From: Deltaproteobacteria bacterium RIFCSPLOWO2_12_FULL_60_19
GTDB lineage: Bacteria; Desulfobacterota; Binatia; UBA9968
Direction: 5' to 3'
Length of the DNA: 39,745 bases
NCBI GenBank assembly: GCA_001798595.1
Contig: MGSS01000008.1
Coordinates: 1 to 39,745 of the forward strand
Shown: positions 1 to 8,817 of the stretch, piece by piece
Position numbering within the stretch: position 1 is the first letter of the stretch
Layout of the letters: the number at the start of each line of letters is the position of its first letter
Notes under the pieces: generated by a model
Told to the model about the DNA's origin: nothing
Databases searched by the model: none
The model's input: the letters and a program-made list of their open reading frames with translations, nothing else
Made by a program: the position numbers and the translations under genes

Positions 1-308
1 TCGCTCATGGTGTCGGGCATGGTGAGAATGAGGCGGTAGCCTTTTACCGCCGAGATCAAGGCGAGTCCGATCCCGGTGTTGCCGCTCGTGGGCTCGACGA
101 TGGTCGCGCCGGGTTTCAGTTTCTGATCGCGTTCCGCCGCTTCGATCATGCTGAGGCAGATCCGGTCTTTGACGGAGCCTCCCGGATTGAGGGACTCCAG
201 CTTCGCCCAGACTTCGGCGTCGTCTTTGCCGGGAAGATTTCTGAGTTTAACGACCGGGGTGGAGCCGATAAGATCGAGAATGGATCGCGCGCCGTTTAAG
301 CTTGCCAC
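1..308 (-). CDS. cysK: Cysteine synthase, N-terminal part (runs off the left edge)
   Basis: Translating the - strand from GTG at 308-306 gives an open frame to the window edge (about 102 codons). It carries the fold-type II PLP motif [14 protein letters not shown], whose lysine in SVKDR binds PLP, and the phosphate-binding loop [11 protein letters not shown]. These identify the O-acetylserine sulfhydrylase/cystathionine beta-synthase family, which makes cysteine from O-acetylserine and sulfide. The C-terminal two thirds lie outside the window. The GTG start is chosen because the protein then begins [14 protein letters not shown], as family members do; no strong ribosome site is visible, and an in-frame TTG lies further upstream. 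It diverges from the glycosyltransferase gene. A serine acetyltransferase gene, which makes its substrate, lies at 13811-14548. CysM or a CBS-like enzyme remains possible. Confidence 0.88.
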   Translation of the reverse strand, partial: MASLNGARSILDLIGSTPVVKLRNLPGKDDAEVWAKLESLNPGGSVKDRICLSMIEAAERDQKLKPGATIVEPTSGNTGIGLALISAVKGYRLILTMPDTMS

Positions 309-387
309 TGCCTGTGCTCTGCTTTCGACGGGAAAAAAGGTTCGATTCAATCCAAACGTATGCTATATTTTTACCGTGTCAAAGTCA

Positions 388-1443
388 ATGAAAAGTCCGG
401 ACTCGGAGCGTGAAAACTCACCCTCGGCGAGAGTCCTCGCGCTCTTTCCCGGCGCGCTCGGCGACTTCGTCTGTTTTCTTACCGCACTCCGGGCGCTGTC
501 CGAGAGGGGGAAAGTCGATCTTCTGTTGGCGCGCTCCGAGTACGCCGCGCTTGCGCCACCCAACGTGACGACGCGTTCCCTGGAGCGTTACGAAATCAGC
601 CGGCTGTTCGTCGTCGGGTCTGAAGGAGAGCAAGCGATCCGGCGATTTTTCGCGCCGTATGAGTCGATCTATTCGTGGATGGGGAGCGGTGAGGAGGGCT
701 TTATCAGGCGTCTCCGGGCAGCGGCCGGCGGCAAAGTCGAGTTTTTCCCCTTTCGTTCGAGCGACTCCCGGATGCACATGTCCGATTACTATCTGACCTG
801 CGTCGCCGGGCCGGCGTCGCAAAAAAGCGCCGCTGCTGTTCGCCTGCAACCGGAAGATATTCTTTGGGCCGCAGAGTTCGCGCAAGGCCGCGGTCTTGGG
901 GATAGAAGAATCCTCGTGCTCGCGCCCGGCAGCGGCGCGAGGGAGAAAAACTGGCCCGTCGAATTTTTCCTCGAGGTCAGCCGTTGGTGGCGTTGCGAGA
1001 CCGGCGGGCAGGTATTGGTCGTCTATGGGCCCGCCGAAGAAGAGCGCCTTGGAGAGCCGGGCCGCTGGGACGGCGCGATTCAGGTTCGCGGCCTGAGTCT
1101 GGGCAAGGTGGCGGCGCTGCTCTCCCGGTGCGACCTTTATCTGGGAAACGACAGCGGGCTGACCCATCTTGCGGGCGCGCTCGGCATCGAGACCATCGCC
1201 CTGTTCGGCCCGACGGATGCGGCGCAGTGGGCGCCGCGCGGAAGGAGCGTGACGGTGGTAAGCCGAAACGTTCCGTGCTCTCCCTGCTCTTCATCCGCGA
1301 TGAAGCGCTGTGCCCATCGCAAATGCCTGGCGGGCTTAAGCCCGGACGCGGTGACCGGCCTGATCCGGCGGTTGGCCGAGCGGCGGCGCCCGGCTTCAAG
1401 CGCCCGTAATCCAGAATCCGTAGAGAACATTGCAACATCTTAG
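388..1443 (+). CDS. Glycosyltransferase family 9 (heptosyltransferase-like)
   Basis: About 351 residues. The N-terminal Rossmann half starts VLALFPGALGDFVCFLTAL, with the GxxGD of ADP-heptose:LPS heptosyltransferases. The C-terminal half has the nucleotide-sugar motifs LAPGSGAREKNWP and LGNDSGLTHLAGALG followed by ALFGPT. A cysteine-rich stretch near the end (CSPC..KRC..KC) is common in this family. The likely role is adding a heptose or similar sugar to lipopolysaccharide core at the inner face of the cytoplasmic membrane, which implies a Gram-negative envelope. The frame stays open upstream to 148, but that part overlaps cysK on the other strand and has no homology, so ATG 388 (or GTG 376) is preferred. 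No clear ribosome site is present. The exact sugar specificity cannot be told. Confidence 0.85.
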   Translation: MKSPDSERENSPSARVLALFPGALGDFVCFLTALRALSERGKVDLLLARSEYAALAPPNVTTRSLERYEISRLFVVGSEGEQAIRRFFAPYESIYSWMGSGEEGFIRRLRAAAGGKVEFFPFRSSDSRMHMSDYYLTCVAGPASQKSAAAVRLQPEDILWAAEFAQGRGLGDRRILVLAPGSGAREKNWPVEFFLEVSRWWRCETGGQVLVVYGPAEEERLGEPGRWDGAIQVRGLSLGKVAALLSRCDLYLGNDSGLTHLAGALGIETIALFGPTDAAQWAPRGRSVTVVSRNVPCSPCSSSAMKRCAHRKCLAGLSPDAVTGLIRRLAERRRPASSARNPESVENIATS

Positions 1444-1452
1444 AAAGCCTGG

Positions 1453-1568
1453 CCGTCGAGAAGGCGGCGGGTGCAAGGCGGAGCGAGGGATCGCGCCGGA
1501 GCGTACATCGCCGGTACGTGAGGAGGCGAGCCCGAAGCGACAACGCCGCAAGCGCCCCTTATCGACGG
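1453..1568. repeat. Intergenic element with 12-bp terminal inverted repeats
   Basis: CCGTCGAGAAGG at 1453-1464 pairs with CCTTATCGACGG at 1557-1568 (11 of 12). In between, CGTAC...GTACG forms a small inner dyad around 1502-1518. It occupies most of the 216-bp gap before ftsH and shows no coding potential. The layout resembles a non-autonomous palindromic repeat unit. Its copy number elsewhere in the genome cannot be seen here. Confidence 0.5.
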
Positions 1569-1659
1569 GTCAGGCGCGGCTTTGCTAGATTGAACTAACC
1601 CATTGCCTGTGTTAGAGTTTTTGTGGCTTTTTGCCTCGTAGCTCTCAAGGAGGTTTCGA

Positions 1660-3498
1660 TTGAATCAGGTTTCCAAAAATCTCGCGCTCTGGCTGGTGCT
1701 GGTGCTGGTTTTCCTTTTTCTATTTAACATCTTCAGCAAGCAGCACGGCCGCGATCCGGAAGTTATTTTCAGCGAATTCATGGCCGCGGTGGACCGCGGA
1801 GAGGTGCAGGAAGTCACCATCCAGGGGCAGAATCTGCAAGGCAAATACCGCACCGGCGAGCGCTTCCGCACCTTTGCTCCCACCGATCCGGATTTGGTGA
1901 GGACGCTGCGCGAAAAGAAAGTCAAAATCGCCGCCAAGCCCGAGGAAGAATCCCCGTGGTATATGGTGCTGTTCCTCAACTGGTTTCCGTTCCTGCTGCT
2001 CGCCGGAGTATGGATCTTCTTCATGCGCCAGATGCAGGTGGGCGGAGGCAAGGCGATGTCTTTCGGCAAGAGCCGCGCCAAGCTCCTCACGGAAAATCAG
2101 CACCGCATGACCTTCGCCGATGTGGCCGGCGTGGAAGAGGCGAAAGACGAATTGCAGGAGATTATCTCCTTTCTCAAGGACCCGAAAAAATTTACGAGAC
2201 TGGGCGGCCGGATTCCGAAGGGCTGTCTCCTCGTCGGACCGCCGGGGACGGGCAAGACGCTGTTGGCGCGGGCCATCGCCGGCGAGGCGGGCGTCCCGTT
2301 CTACAGCATCAGCGGCTCGGACTTTGTCGAGATGTTCGTCGGCGTGGGCGCCTCGCGCGTGCGCGATCTCTTCGTCCAGGGCAAGAAGAACGCGCCGTGC
2401 ATCATCTTCATCGATGAGATCGACGCCGTGGGGCGGCACCGCGGCGCCGGACTCGGCGGCGGCCACGATGAGCGCGAGCAGACGCTGAACCAGTTGCTCG
2501 TCGAGATGGACGGATTTGAGGCGAACGAAGGAGTGATTCTGATCGCGGCCACCAACCGTCCGGATATTCTGGACCCCGCGCTGCTTCGTCCCGGAAGATT
2601 CGACCGGCGCGTGGTCGTTCCCCGGCCCGACATCAAGGGGAGAGAGGGGATTCTGGGCGTGCATATCCGGAAGGTCCCGCTCGCGCCGGACGTCGACGTC
2701 TCCGTCCTGGCGCGCGGCACGCCCGGCTTCTCCGGCGCCGATCTGGAGAATCTGGTCAACGAGGCGGCGCTTCTTGCGGCCCGCGGCGACAAAGAAAAAG
2801 TCGATATGCGCGACTTTGAGCTGGCCAAGGACAAGGTGATGATGGGGTCGGAACGCAAGAGCATGATTATCAGCGAGGAGGAGAAGCGCATTACCGCGTA
2901 CCACGAGGCGGGCCATGCCCTGGTCGCCAAACTGCTGCCCGGGACGGACCCGATTCATAAAGTGACGATCATCCCGCGTGGCATGGCGCTGGGTCTCACG
3001 CAGCAACTGCCGATCGACGAGAAGCACACCTATCCGAAGGACTATCTGCTGAACAACCTGGCGATTCTTTTCGGCGGCCGCGTGGCGGAGGAGTTGGTCC
3101 TGGACCACATGACGACGGGCGCGGGCAACGACATCGAGCGCGCGACGGAGCTGGCCCACCAGATGGTTTGCGAGTGGGGGATGAGTGAAAGACTCGGGCC
3201 CATGACGTTCGGCAAGAAAGAGGAGCAGATCTTCCTCGGCCGCGATTTTACTCAGCAACAGGACTACTCCGAAAGCACGGCGATTGAGATCGACGCCGAG
3301 GTCAGGCGCATTATTTTGGAAAGCTATCAGCGGGCGAAAGATCTGCTGCGGAGCAATCTCAACCTGCTCCACAAGATCGCCGAAAAGCTCCTCGAAAAAG
3401 AGTCCTTGGATGGGGCGGAGATCGACGCCTTGGTGCAGGAGTTCGGAGGAAACGGCGGCCAGCCGATTTCTCCCATATCGGCCGTCGCCCACGCCTGA
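1660..3498 (+). CDS. ftsH: ATP-dependent zinc metalloprotease FtsH
   Basis: 612 residues, normal length. There are two N-terminal membrane segments (about residues 9-27 and 103-123) flanking a small extracytoplasmic domain. The AAA+ domain follows, with Walker A GPPGTGKT at 193-200, Walker [13 protein letters not shown] and the second region of homology [20 protein letters not shown]. The zinc protease domain has HEAGH at 415-419. FtsH forms a membrane hexamer that degrades damaged membrane proteins and short-lived regulators. The start is TTG at 1660, supported by the strong ribosome site AAGGAGG at 1647-1653. It is the first gene of a long + strand housekeeping run. In many Gram-negatives tilS precedes ftsH; here a glycosyltransferase does. 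Confidence 0.98.
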   Translation: MNQVSKNLALWLVLVLVFLFLFNIFSKQHGRDPEVIFSEFMAAVDRGEVQEVTIQGQNLQGKYRTGERFRTFAPTDPDLVRTLREKKVKIAAKPEEESPWYMVLFLNWFPFLLLAGVWIFFMRQMQVGGGKAMSFGKSRAKLLTENQHRMTFADVAGVEEAKDELQEIISFLKDPKKFTRLGGRIPKGCLLVGPPGTGKTLLARAIAGEAGVPFYSISGSDFVEMFVGVGASRVRDLFVQGKKNAPCIIFIDEIDAVGRHRGAGLGGGHDEREQTLNQLLVEMDGFEANEGVILIAATNRPDILDPALLRPGRFDRRVVVPRPDIKGREGILGVHIRKVPLAPDVDVSVLARGTPGFSGADLENLVNEAALLAARGDKEKVDMRDFELAKDKVMMGSERKSMIISEEEKRITAYHEAGHALVAKLLPGTDPIHKVTIIPRGMALGLTQQLPIDEKHTYPKDYLLNNLAILFGGRVAEELVLDHMTTGAGNDIERATELAHQMVCEWGMSERLGPMTFGKKEEQIFLGRDFTQQQDYSESTAIEIDAEVRRIILESYQRAKDLLRSNLNLLHKIAEKLLEKESLDGAEIDALVQEFGGNGGQPISPISAVAHA

Positions 3499-3562
3499 AC
3501 CCCGATCCGGCCCCGTTCCGCAAGGAAACGAAGCCTGTAGGTTGGAAATTTCGGATCGGGGT
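3499..3562 (+). terminator. Hairpin directly after ftsH, possible terminator or processing site
   Basis: ACCCCGATCCG at 3499-3509 pairs perfectly (11 bp) with CGGATCGGGGT at 3552-3562, starting one base after the ftsH stop codon. The loop is about 42 nt and no T-run follows, so it is not a classic intrinsic terminator. It may stabilise the mRNA 3' end or be another palindromic repeat. Confidence 0.4.
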
Positions 3563-3683
3563 GAACCGGCCTCTTGAAGGATCTGCCAGCTCTCCGAAGT
3601 TTTATCCCTCAACCCGAGCCTCGGTCGCAAGTCGTGAGGGCAGGCGCCTCGCAAGGGCACAAATTTTTTTCAAGGCGGGAGGC

Positions 3684-3718
3684 CCTTCGACGGGCTCAGG
3701 GTGGTGAGTGAAGTCGAA
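3684..3718. repeat. Dispersed palindromic repeat of the CTTCGAC...GCTCAGG type
   Basis: CCTTCGACGGGCTCAGGG followed by GTCGAA, with TTCGAC at 3686-3691 complementary to GTCGAA at 3713-3718. Similar units are very common between genes of many bacterial genomes. A second unit of the same type lies inside nnr at 10016-10043. It overlaps the longest possible folP frame, which argues that folP starts further downstream. Confidence 0.55.
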
Positions 3719-3782
3719 TCACAGTAGGCAGGAGCCGCTGACAACGCGGATGAGCAAGGGGCAAGCGAAAACTCTCGTCGGC

Positions 3783-4706
3783 ATGCTCGCTTTTCCCGCC
3801 TCGAAGACGGGCTGGGCGCTCGAGGCGCGGCACGGAACGGTTGACATGAACGGGCGCACCGCCCTCATGGGCATCGTCAACGTGACGCCGGACTCCTTCT
3901 CCGACGGCGGCAGATTTTTCGATCCCGGCCGCGCGGTGGCCCACGGGATCGAGCTTGCCGCCGAGGGCGCGGATATCATCGACGTCGGCGGCGAGTCCAC
4001 ACGCCCGGGCGCGCGAGCGGTCTCGAATCGGGAGGAGATGGAGCGCGTCCTCCCCGTGATCCAGGGGCTCAGGCGGGGCTTGTCGATCCCGATCTCCATC
4101 GACACCTACAAGGCGGAAGTGGCCAGGGCGGCGCTGGCTGAGGGAGCGGACGTGGTGAACGACATCAGCGCCTTGCGCTTCGACCCGGAGATGATTTCAC
4201 TGGTCGCCGCGGAGAAGGCGCCGGTGGTGCTCATGCACATGCAGGGAACACCGCGGACGATGCAGCAAAACCCGGTTTACCGAGATGTCGTCGCCGAGGT
4301 GAGAGACTTCCTCGCCGGGCGCGCGGCGGCTGCCGTCGCCGCCGGCGTCGATCGCCGACGGATCGTCATCGATCCGGGGATCGGTTTCGGCAAAACCCTG
4401 GCCCACAATCTGGCGCTGCTGCGCGGGCTCGCCGAGCTCGTGTCCTTGGGCTACCCCGTGCTGGTCGGGCCGTCGCGCAAGACGTTTATCGGCAAGCTGC
4501 TCGATGCGGCGCCCGAGGAGCGGTTGGAGGGCAGCCTGGCGGCGGCCGTGGCCGCGGCGCTGGCGGGCGCGAGCATTCTCCGGGTTCACGACGTCAAAGA
4601 GGCCTCGCACGCGATCAAGATCGCCGACGCGATCCGCTTCGGTCCGCCTGACCCTTCACCCCTCACGCCTAACCCCTCACGGGTAAGGGGAGACAGAGAT
4701 GCTTGA
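3783..4706 (+). CDS. folP: Dihydropteroate synthase
   Basis: It condenses 6-hydroxymethyl-dihydropterin pyrophosphate with p-aminobenzoate in folate synthesis, in the cytoplasm. The TIM-barrel signatures are present: MGIVNVTPDSFSDGG (pyrophosphate loop), DVGGESTRPGA, SIDTYKAEVA, NDISALR, IDPGIGFGKT, GPSRKTFIG, and a final RVHDV. The frame is open from GTG 3708, but the first part lies in a repeat. ATG 3783 gives about 307 residues (ATG 3750 is an alternative), and no start has a good ribosome site. The last 20 or so residues (PPDPSPLTPNPSR...) are encoded by a CTCACG-word repeat and are unlikely to be part of the fold. The stop overlaps the cdaA start by 8 bases. Confidence 0.95.
   Translation: MLAFPASKTGWALEARHGTVDMNGRTALMGIVNVTPDSFSDGGRFFDPGRAVAHGIELAAEGADIIDVGGESTRPGARAVSNREEMERVLPVIQGLRRGLSIPISIDTYKAEVARAALAEGADVVNDISALRFDPEMISLVAAEKAPVVLMHMQGTPRTMQQNPVYRDVVAEVRDFLAGRAAAAVAAGVDRRRIVIDPGIGFGKTLAHNLALLRGLAELVSLGYPVLVGPSRKTFIGKLLDAAPEERLEGSLAAAVAAALAGASILRVHDVKEASHAIKIADAIRFGPPDPSPLTPNPSRVRGDRDA
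4651..4690. repeat. CTCACG/CTAACC word repeat at the folP-cdaA junction
   Basis: A run of related words (ACCCTTCAC, CCCTCACG, CCTAACC, CCCTCACGG) followed by GTAAGGGG, which can pair back with CCCCTCAC. It encodes the dispensable-looking C-terminal tail of FolP and ends just before the cdaA ribosome site. The same words appear at 7871-7934 and 13741-13805. Confidence 0.6.
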
Positions 4707-5451
4707 TCTGTTCGCCCAGTTGCGCTGGCAGGACGCGCTCGATATCGGCATCGTCGCGTTCGCGGTCTACTGGCTGATCCGCATGATCCGCGGCACGCGC
4801 GCGATGCAGATGATCATCGGGCTGGTGGTGATTCTGCTGGCCTACGTCGCCTCGCAGATGCTCGGCCTGTTTACGCTCAACTGGATGCTGGATAATTTTC
4901 TGGGATCGATCCTGGTGGTGATTATCGTCATCTTCCAGAGCGACATCCGGCGGGCTTTGACCCAGGTGGGAAGGACGCCCCTGTTCGGCATCGCCGATCG
5001 CATCGAGCGCGGCCAGGCGTTGGAGGAAATCACCAAGGCCGTCGTGTCGCTCGCCGGCAAGAGGGTCGGCGCGCTGATCGTCCTGGAGCGCGAGGTCGGG
5101 CTGAACGATTATATCGAGGTCGGCACCGCATTGGACGCCCGCGTGAGCCGCGAGCTGGTGGAGAGCGTTTTTTTGCCCCACTCGCCGATCCACGACGGGG
5201 CGCTGGTGATCCAGAAAGGAAGAGCAGCCGCGGCACGATGCTTTCTGCCGCTCAGCGTGGACATGGATCTCAGCAAAGAGCTTGGCACCCGCCACCGCGC
5301 GGCGGTCGGGTTGACGGAAGAGACCGACGCGGTGGCGATCGTGGTTTCGGAGGAGCAGGGGAAAATCTCCTTTGTGGTCGACAGCAAGGTGTCGCAGGAC
5401 CTGGACGGTCCGCAGGTGCGGGCCGCCCTTAAGCAGCATCTCGGCTCATGA
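4699..5451 (+). CDS. cdaA: Diadenylate cyclase CdaA
   Basis: 250 residues. Three hydrophobic segments in the first about 80 residues are followed by a DisA-N (DAC) domain with the two catalytic motifs, HDGALVIQ (DGA) and GTRHRAAVG (RHR). It joins two ATP molecules into the second messenger c-di-AMP at the cytoplasmic membrane, which in many bacteria controls potassium and osmolyte balance and the cell wall. ATG 4699 overlaps folP by 8 bases, and cdaR starts inside the stop codon (ATGA overlap at 5448-5451), so translation is probably coupled. The order cdaA-cdaR-glmM is the conserved arrangement. Confidence 0.96.
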   Translation: MLDLFAQLRWQDALDIGIVAFAVYWLIRMIRGTRAMQMIIGLVVILLAYVASQMLGLFTLNWMLDNFLGSILVVIIVIFQSDIRRALTQVGRTPLFGIADRIERGQALEEITKAVVSLAGKRVGALIVLEREVGLNDYIEVGTALDARVSRELVESVFLPHSPIHDGALVIQKGRAAAARCFLPLSVDMDLSKELGTRHRAAVGLTEETDAVAIVVSEEQGKISFVVDSKVSQDLDGPQVRAALKQHLGS

Positions 5452-6386
5452 AGCGGACCTGGCAAAAATTGGTCTCCTATGTCAGCGGCGACCTGGCGCT
5501 CAAGCTCTTCTCGTTGTTCTTTGCCGCCGGGCTGTGGTTTTTTGTCAATGCGGGACAGAAAGCCGCCGAGAGGGCGATGGAGGTTCCCGTGGAAATCCGC
5601 AATGTGGCGTCGGAGCTGATGGTCGTGAATCCGGGAGTCGGCGCGGTCGAGGTTCGGTTGATGGGGCCGCCGGCGCTGCTTTCCACGCTCGATCCCGACG
5701 ATCTCCAAGTTTCTCTGGATTTGGACGGCGCGCGCGCGGGGACTTCGACCTTCCGCGTCAGCGCGGATTCTTTCAATCCGCCGCGCGGCGTGAGAGTGAC
5801 GCGGATCAGTCCTTCGGTGGTCAACGTCAAGCTCGAGACCGTGGCGGCGCGCTCTCTGCCGGTCACGGTGCGATTGGGCGGGAAACTTCCGGCCGGCTAC
5901 AAGATCGCGCGGTTGGAGTCGACGCCGGAAGCGGTCAAAGTAAGAGGTCCGGCGAGCGAAGTCAATAACATGACCGCGGTGGAGACCGTGCCGCTCGAAC
6001 TCGACGGCGTGAAAGGACAGACCACGCGGGAGGTGCGGTTGAGTTCCGCCGGCGGAACGCTGTCATTCTCGCCCGACCGCGTGACAGTCTCACTGGCGTT
6101 GGAAGAGGAGATGATAACCAGGGAGTTCGGGCGAGTCGAGGTGAAGGCGAAGGATTTCTCCGGGCGCTACACCGTGACCCCGCGCCAGGTTTCGATAAAG
6201 CTCTTCGGCCCGAAGCGTATTTTAGAGCCGCTCCAGTTGGGCCCCGACCGGGTTTATCTGAATCTCAAAGGGCTGAGCCCGGGGAATCACAACCTTCCGC
6301 TGACCATGAATCTGCCGCGTGAAGTGAAAGTCTTGGAGCAAAAGCCCGACCGCGTCAGGGTCGTTATCGGAGGAACAGAGGGCTAG
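5448..6386 (+). CDS. cdaR: YbbR-domain regulator of diadenylate cyclase CdaR
   Basis: 312 residues with an N-terminal membrane anchor (about residues 15-34, LALKLFSLFFAAGLWFFV) and several YbbR-type beta repeats expected outside the cytoplasmic membrane. In the known family CdaR binds and modulates CdaA. It overlaps cdaA by 4 bases and lies 21 bases before glmM, the usual trio. Two to four YbbR repeats are typical. Here the repeats are diverged, but the segments with PVTVRLGGKLPAGYKI and KVRGPASEV are characteristic. Confidence 0.9.
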   Translation: MKRTWQKLVSYVSGDLALKLFSLFFAAGLWFFVNAGQKAAERAMEVPVEIRNVASELMVVNPGVGAVEVRLMGPPALLSTLDPDDLQVSLDLDGARAGTSTFRVSADSFNPPRGVRVTRISPSVVNVKLETVAARSLPVTVRLGGKLPAGYKIARLESTPEAVKVRGPASEVNNMTAVETVPLELDGVKGQTTREVRLSSAGGTLSFSPDRVTVSLALEEEMITREFGRVEVKAKDFSGRYTVTPRQVSIKLFGPKRILEPLQLGPDRVYLNLKGLSPGNHNLPLTMNLPREVKVLEQKPDRVRVVIGGTEG

Positions 6387-6407
6387 CCTTTACAGGAGCA
6401 GAAAAGC

Positions 6408-7874
6408 ATGGCCTCGGAAAAGATGAAGAACAAGCAGCCTGAACGGCGGCTCTTCGGCACAGACGGCGTGCGCGGCGTCGCCAACCTCGAGCCGATGACG
6501 TCCGAGATGGCGTTGAAGCTGGGCCGCGCGTTGACGAGCGCGCTGCACAACGCCGCGCCGCACTCCGAAAGCCTATCGGCGCGCCGGAGGTCCCTCGTGC
6601 CGTCGCGCGCTTCCGGCCTTCATGCCCGGCACCGCTGGAAGATTCTGATCGGCAAAGACACGCGCCTTTCGGGCTACATGTTGGAGACGGCGTTGGCCTC
6701 CGGCATCTGCTCGATGGGCGCCGACGTGCTGCTGGTCGGCCCGCTGCCAACGCCGGGCGTGGCCTTTCTCACCCGCAGCATGCGGGCCGACGCGGGCGTG
6801 GTGATCTCGGCGTCGCACAATCCGTTTCAAGACAACGGGATCAAATTTTTCTCTCACGAAGGATTCAAGCTGCCGGACGAGACGGAAGCGCAAATGGAAG
6901 AGATGATCTTTTCCGGCGAGACCGACCGGCACAGACCGACGGCGGAAGTGATCGGCAAGGCGTTTCGCATCTCCGATGCCGTCGGGCGCTATATCGTATT
7001 TCTAAAACACGCTTTTCCCCGTCATCTCACGCTGGAGGGACTCAGGATTGTCGTGGACTGCGGCCACGGCGCGGCCTACCGGGTGGCGCCGGAGGTGTTG
7101 TCGGAGCTGGGAGCGGAGGTGATTCCGGTCGGTGTGCAGCCCGACGGAGAAAACATCAACCGCGACTGCGGCTCGCTCTATCCCGAAACCGCGCGCCGGG
7201 TGTTGCTCGAGCGCAAGGCCGATTTCGCGCTCTCGCTCGACGGCGACGCGGACCGCGCCATCTTCATCGATGAAACGGGCGAGGTGGTGGACGGCGATCA
7301 CGTGCTCGCCATCTGTGCCAGGGAGATGCAGCAGAAAGGCGCGCTCAAGGGAGGAGCGGTGGTGGCGACGGTCATGAGCAACCTGGGTTTGGAGCTCGCG
7401 CTTCAGGCGATGAAGCTCAAGCTCGTGCGGACCGCCGTCGGCGATCGCTATGTGGTGGAAGAGATGCTGCGCGGCGGATTCAATCTCGGCGGCGAGCAGT
7501 CCGGCCATCTGCTGTTCCTCGATCACAATACGACCGGCGACGGCTGTCTCACCGCGCTTCAGGTGCTGGCGACGATGGTCGAGAGCGGCCGGCGGTTGAG
7601 CGAGCTTAAGAAGGTGATGACGCGGCTGCCGCAGGTGCTGCTCAACGTGGAAGTCAGGGAGAAAAAAGATATGGCGAGTCTGCCGCGGCTCAGCGCGAAG
7701 ATCGCCGCCGCGGAAAAGGAGCTTAGGAATCGCGGCCGGCTGTTGGTTCGCTACTCCGGCACGGAGCTGCTGGCACGGGTGATGATCGAGGGCGAGGACG
7801 AAGGGAAGATCCGGCAAATGGCGGAGGAGATTGCGGAGGAGATCCGCCTCGCGCTGGGAGCTGCTAAATCGTAA
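6408..7874 (+). CDS. glmM: Phosphoglucosamine mutase GlmM, with an N-terminal insertion
   Basis: It converts glucosamine-6-phosphate to glucosamine-1-phosphate for peptidoglycan and LPS. Seen: FGTDGVRG near the start, the phosphoserine loop [16 protein letters not shown] with catalytic Ser136, the metal loop SLDGDADRA, the sugar-binding [10 protein letters not shown] and the C-terminal phosphate loop [12 protein letters not shown]. At 488 residues it is about 40 longer than usual. Roughly 25 extra arginine/serine-rich residues sit between GRALTSAL and [15 protein letters not shown] 6408 follows CAGGAG; ATG 6423 is an alternative. The stop runs into a CTAACC-word repeat. Confidence 0.97.
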   Translation: MASEKMKNKQPERRLFGTDGVRGVANLEPMTSEMALKLGRALTSALHNAAPHSESLSARRRSLVPSRASGLHARHRWKILIGKDTRLSGYMLETALASGICSMGADVLLVGPLPTPGVAFLTRSMRADAGVVISASHNPFQDNGIKFFSHEGFKLPDETEAQMEEMIFSGETDRHRPTAEVIGKAFRISDAVGRYIVFLKHAFPRHLTLEGLRIVVDCGHGAAYRVAPEVLSELGAEVIPVGVQPDGENINRDCGSLYPETARRVLLERKADFALSLDGDADRAIFIDETGEVVDGDHVLAICAREMQQKGALKGGAVVATVMSNLGLELALQAMKLKLVRTAVGDRYVVEEMLRGGFNLGGEQSGHLLFLDHNTTGDGCLTALQVLATMVESGRRLSELKKVMTRLPQVLLNVEVREKKDMASLPRLSAKIAAAEKELRNRGRLLVRYSGTELLARVMIEGEDEGKIRQMAEEIAEEIRLALGAAKS

Positions 7875-7934
7875 GGGGTTAGGCGTTAGGGGTAAGGGGA
7901 GGTCGCCTTACGCCTCACGTTTTACCCCTAACGG
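7871..7934. repeat. CTCACG/CTAACC fold-back repeat between glmM and pdxJ
   Basis: CGTTAGGGGTAA (7884-7895) pairs perfectly with TTACCCCTAACG (7922-7933). The middle holds GGCGTTAGG, GTAAGGGG, CGCCTTACG and CCTCACG words. It fills the glmM-pdxJ gap, and pdxJ starts 11 bases later without a visible ribosome site. Confidence 0.7.
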
Positions 7935-7944
7935 GCAAACGACG

Positions 7945-8670
7945 ATGATTCGTCTGGGTGTCAACATCGATCATGTGGCGACGGTCAGGCAGGCGCGGGA
8001 GATCGATATCCCCGATCCGCTGGAGGCGGCGCTCTTGGCGGAGCAGGGCGGCGCCGACGGGATCACCGTTCATCTACGCGAGGACCGCCGCCATATTCAG
8101 GAGAGAGACGTCGAGCGGCTGCGAGGCGCGATTAAGACCAAGCTGAACCTGGAGATGGCTGCGACTCCTGAAATGGTGAGTCTCGCGGAAAAGCTTCGGC
8201 CGGACGACGCCTGTTTCGTGCCTGAGCGGCGCGCGGAGCTTACAACCGAGGGCGGCTTGGACGTGCGGTCGCAACAAAAGAAGATCCGCGACGCGGTCGA
8301 ACGGCTGCAGGCGCGAGGCATCAGGGTGAGCCTGTTCATCGATCCCGACAGGGATCAGATCGCGGCGAGCCGCGAAACCGGCGCGCACAGTGTCGAGATT
8401 CATACGGGGAAGTACGCCAACGCGAAGGGCGATCGCATGAGAGAGCGGGATGCGGTGGCGGCCGCGGCGACATTTGCGCGTGAGTTGGGTTTTGAAGTCC
8501 ACGCCGGACACGGGCTCAACCTCGATAACGTGACGCCGGTCGCCCGCATTCCCGAGATCGTGGAGCTGAACATCGGCCACAGCATCGTGGCGCGCGCGAT
8601 CATGGTCGGGATGGAGCGGGCGGTGAGGGAGATGAAGGAGCTGATGCGACAAGCGAGGGGCGTATGGTAG
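7945..8670 (+). CDS. pdxJ: Pyridoxine 5'-phosphate synthase
   Basis: 241 residues, standard length. It makes pyridoxine 5'-phosphate from 3-amino-2-oxopropyl phosphate and 1-deoxyxylulose 5-phosphate (DXP-dependent vitamin B6 route). Characteristic stretches are LGVNIDHVATVRQAR at the start, GADGITVHLREDRRHI, LNLEMAAT, SLFIDPD, VEIHTGKYA, GLEVHAGHGLN-like FEVHAGHGLNLDNV and ELNIGHSIVARA. The upstream open frame (from 7831) only reads glmM and repeat DNA, so ATG 7945 is used. In Deltaproteobacteria pdxJ is often followed by acpS; here acpS is absent. Confidence 0.97.
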   Translation: MIRLGVNIDHVATVRQAREIDIPDPLEAALLAEQGGADGITVHLREDRRHIQERDVERLRGAIKTKLNLEMAATPEMVSLAEKLRPDDACFVPERRAELTTEGGLDVRSQQKKIRDAVERLQARGIRVSLFIDPDRDQIAASRETGAHSVEIHTGKYANAKGDRMRERDAVAAAATFARELGFEVHAGHGLNLDNVTPVARIPEIVELNIGHSIVARAIMVGMERAVREMKELMRQARGVW

Positions 8671-8683
8671 CCCGGATCGTTGG

Positions 8684-8791
8684 GACTCCTCGGGGGCAAG
8701 CCGTTCCGGTCGACGGCAATAGGGCGGTGCTTTGAGGCGACCTTTGCGGTCGGTGCCGTCGCCCGTCACGGCCCGCCCCCTCGGAGCCTCC
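8684..8791. repeat. Imperfect fold-back element between pdxJ and nnr
   Basis: GACTCCTCGGGGGC (8684-8697) pairs with 8775-8788 in 11 of 14 positions. Inside, CGACGGCA (8711-8718) pairs perfectly with TGCCGTCG (8754-8761). It occupies the 147-bp gap where acpS is found in related gene orders. No coding signal is seen in it. Confidence 0.4.
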
Positions 8792-8817
8792 ACCGTCGGC
8801 GTCGGAAGAGTAGGATC

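Noticed and set aside
148-387. N-terminal extension of the glycosyltransferase frame
   Set aside because: It overlaps the cysK start on the other strand, has no homology, and the glycosyltransferase fold starts after ATG 388.
1720-3660. Long open frame on the - strand opposite ftsH (646 codons)
   Set aside because: It is the complement of a clear FtsH coding region; residues are Arg/Ala/His-rich with no recognisable motif, the usual shadow in GC-rich DNA.
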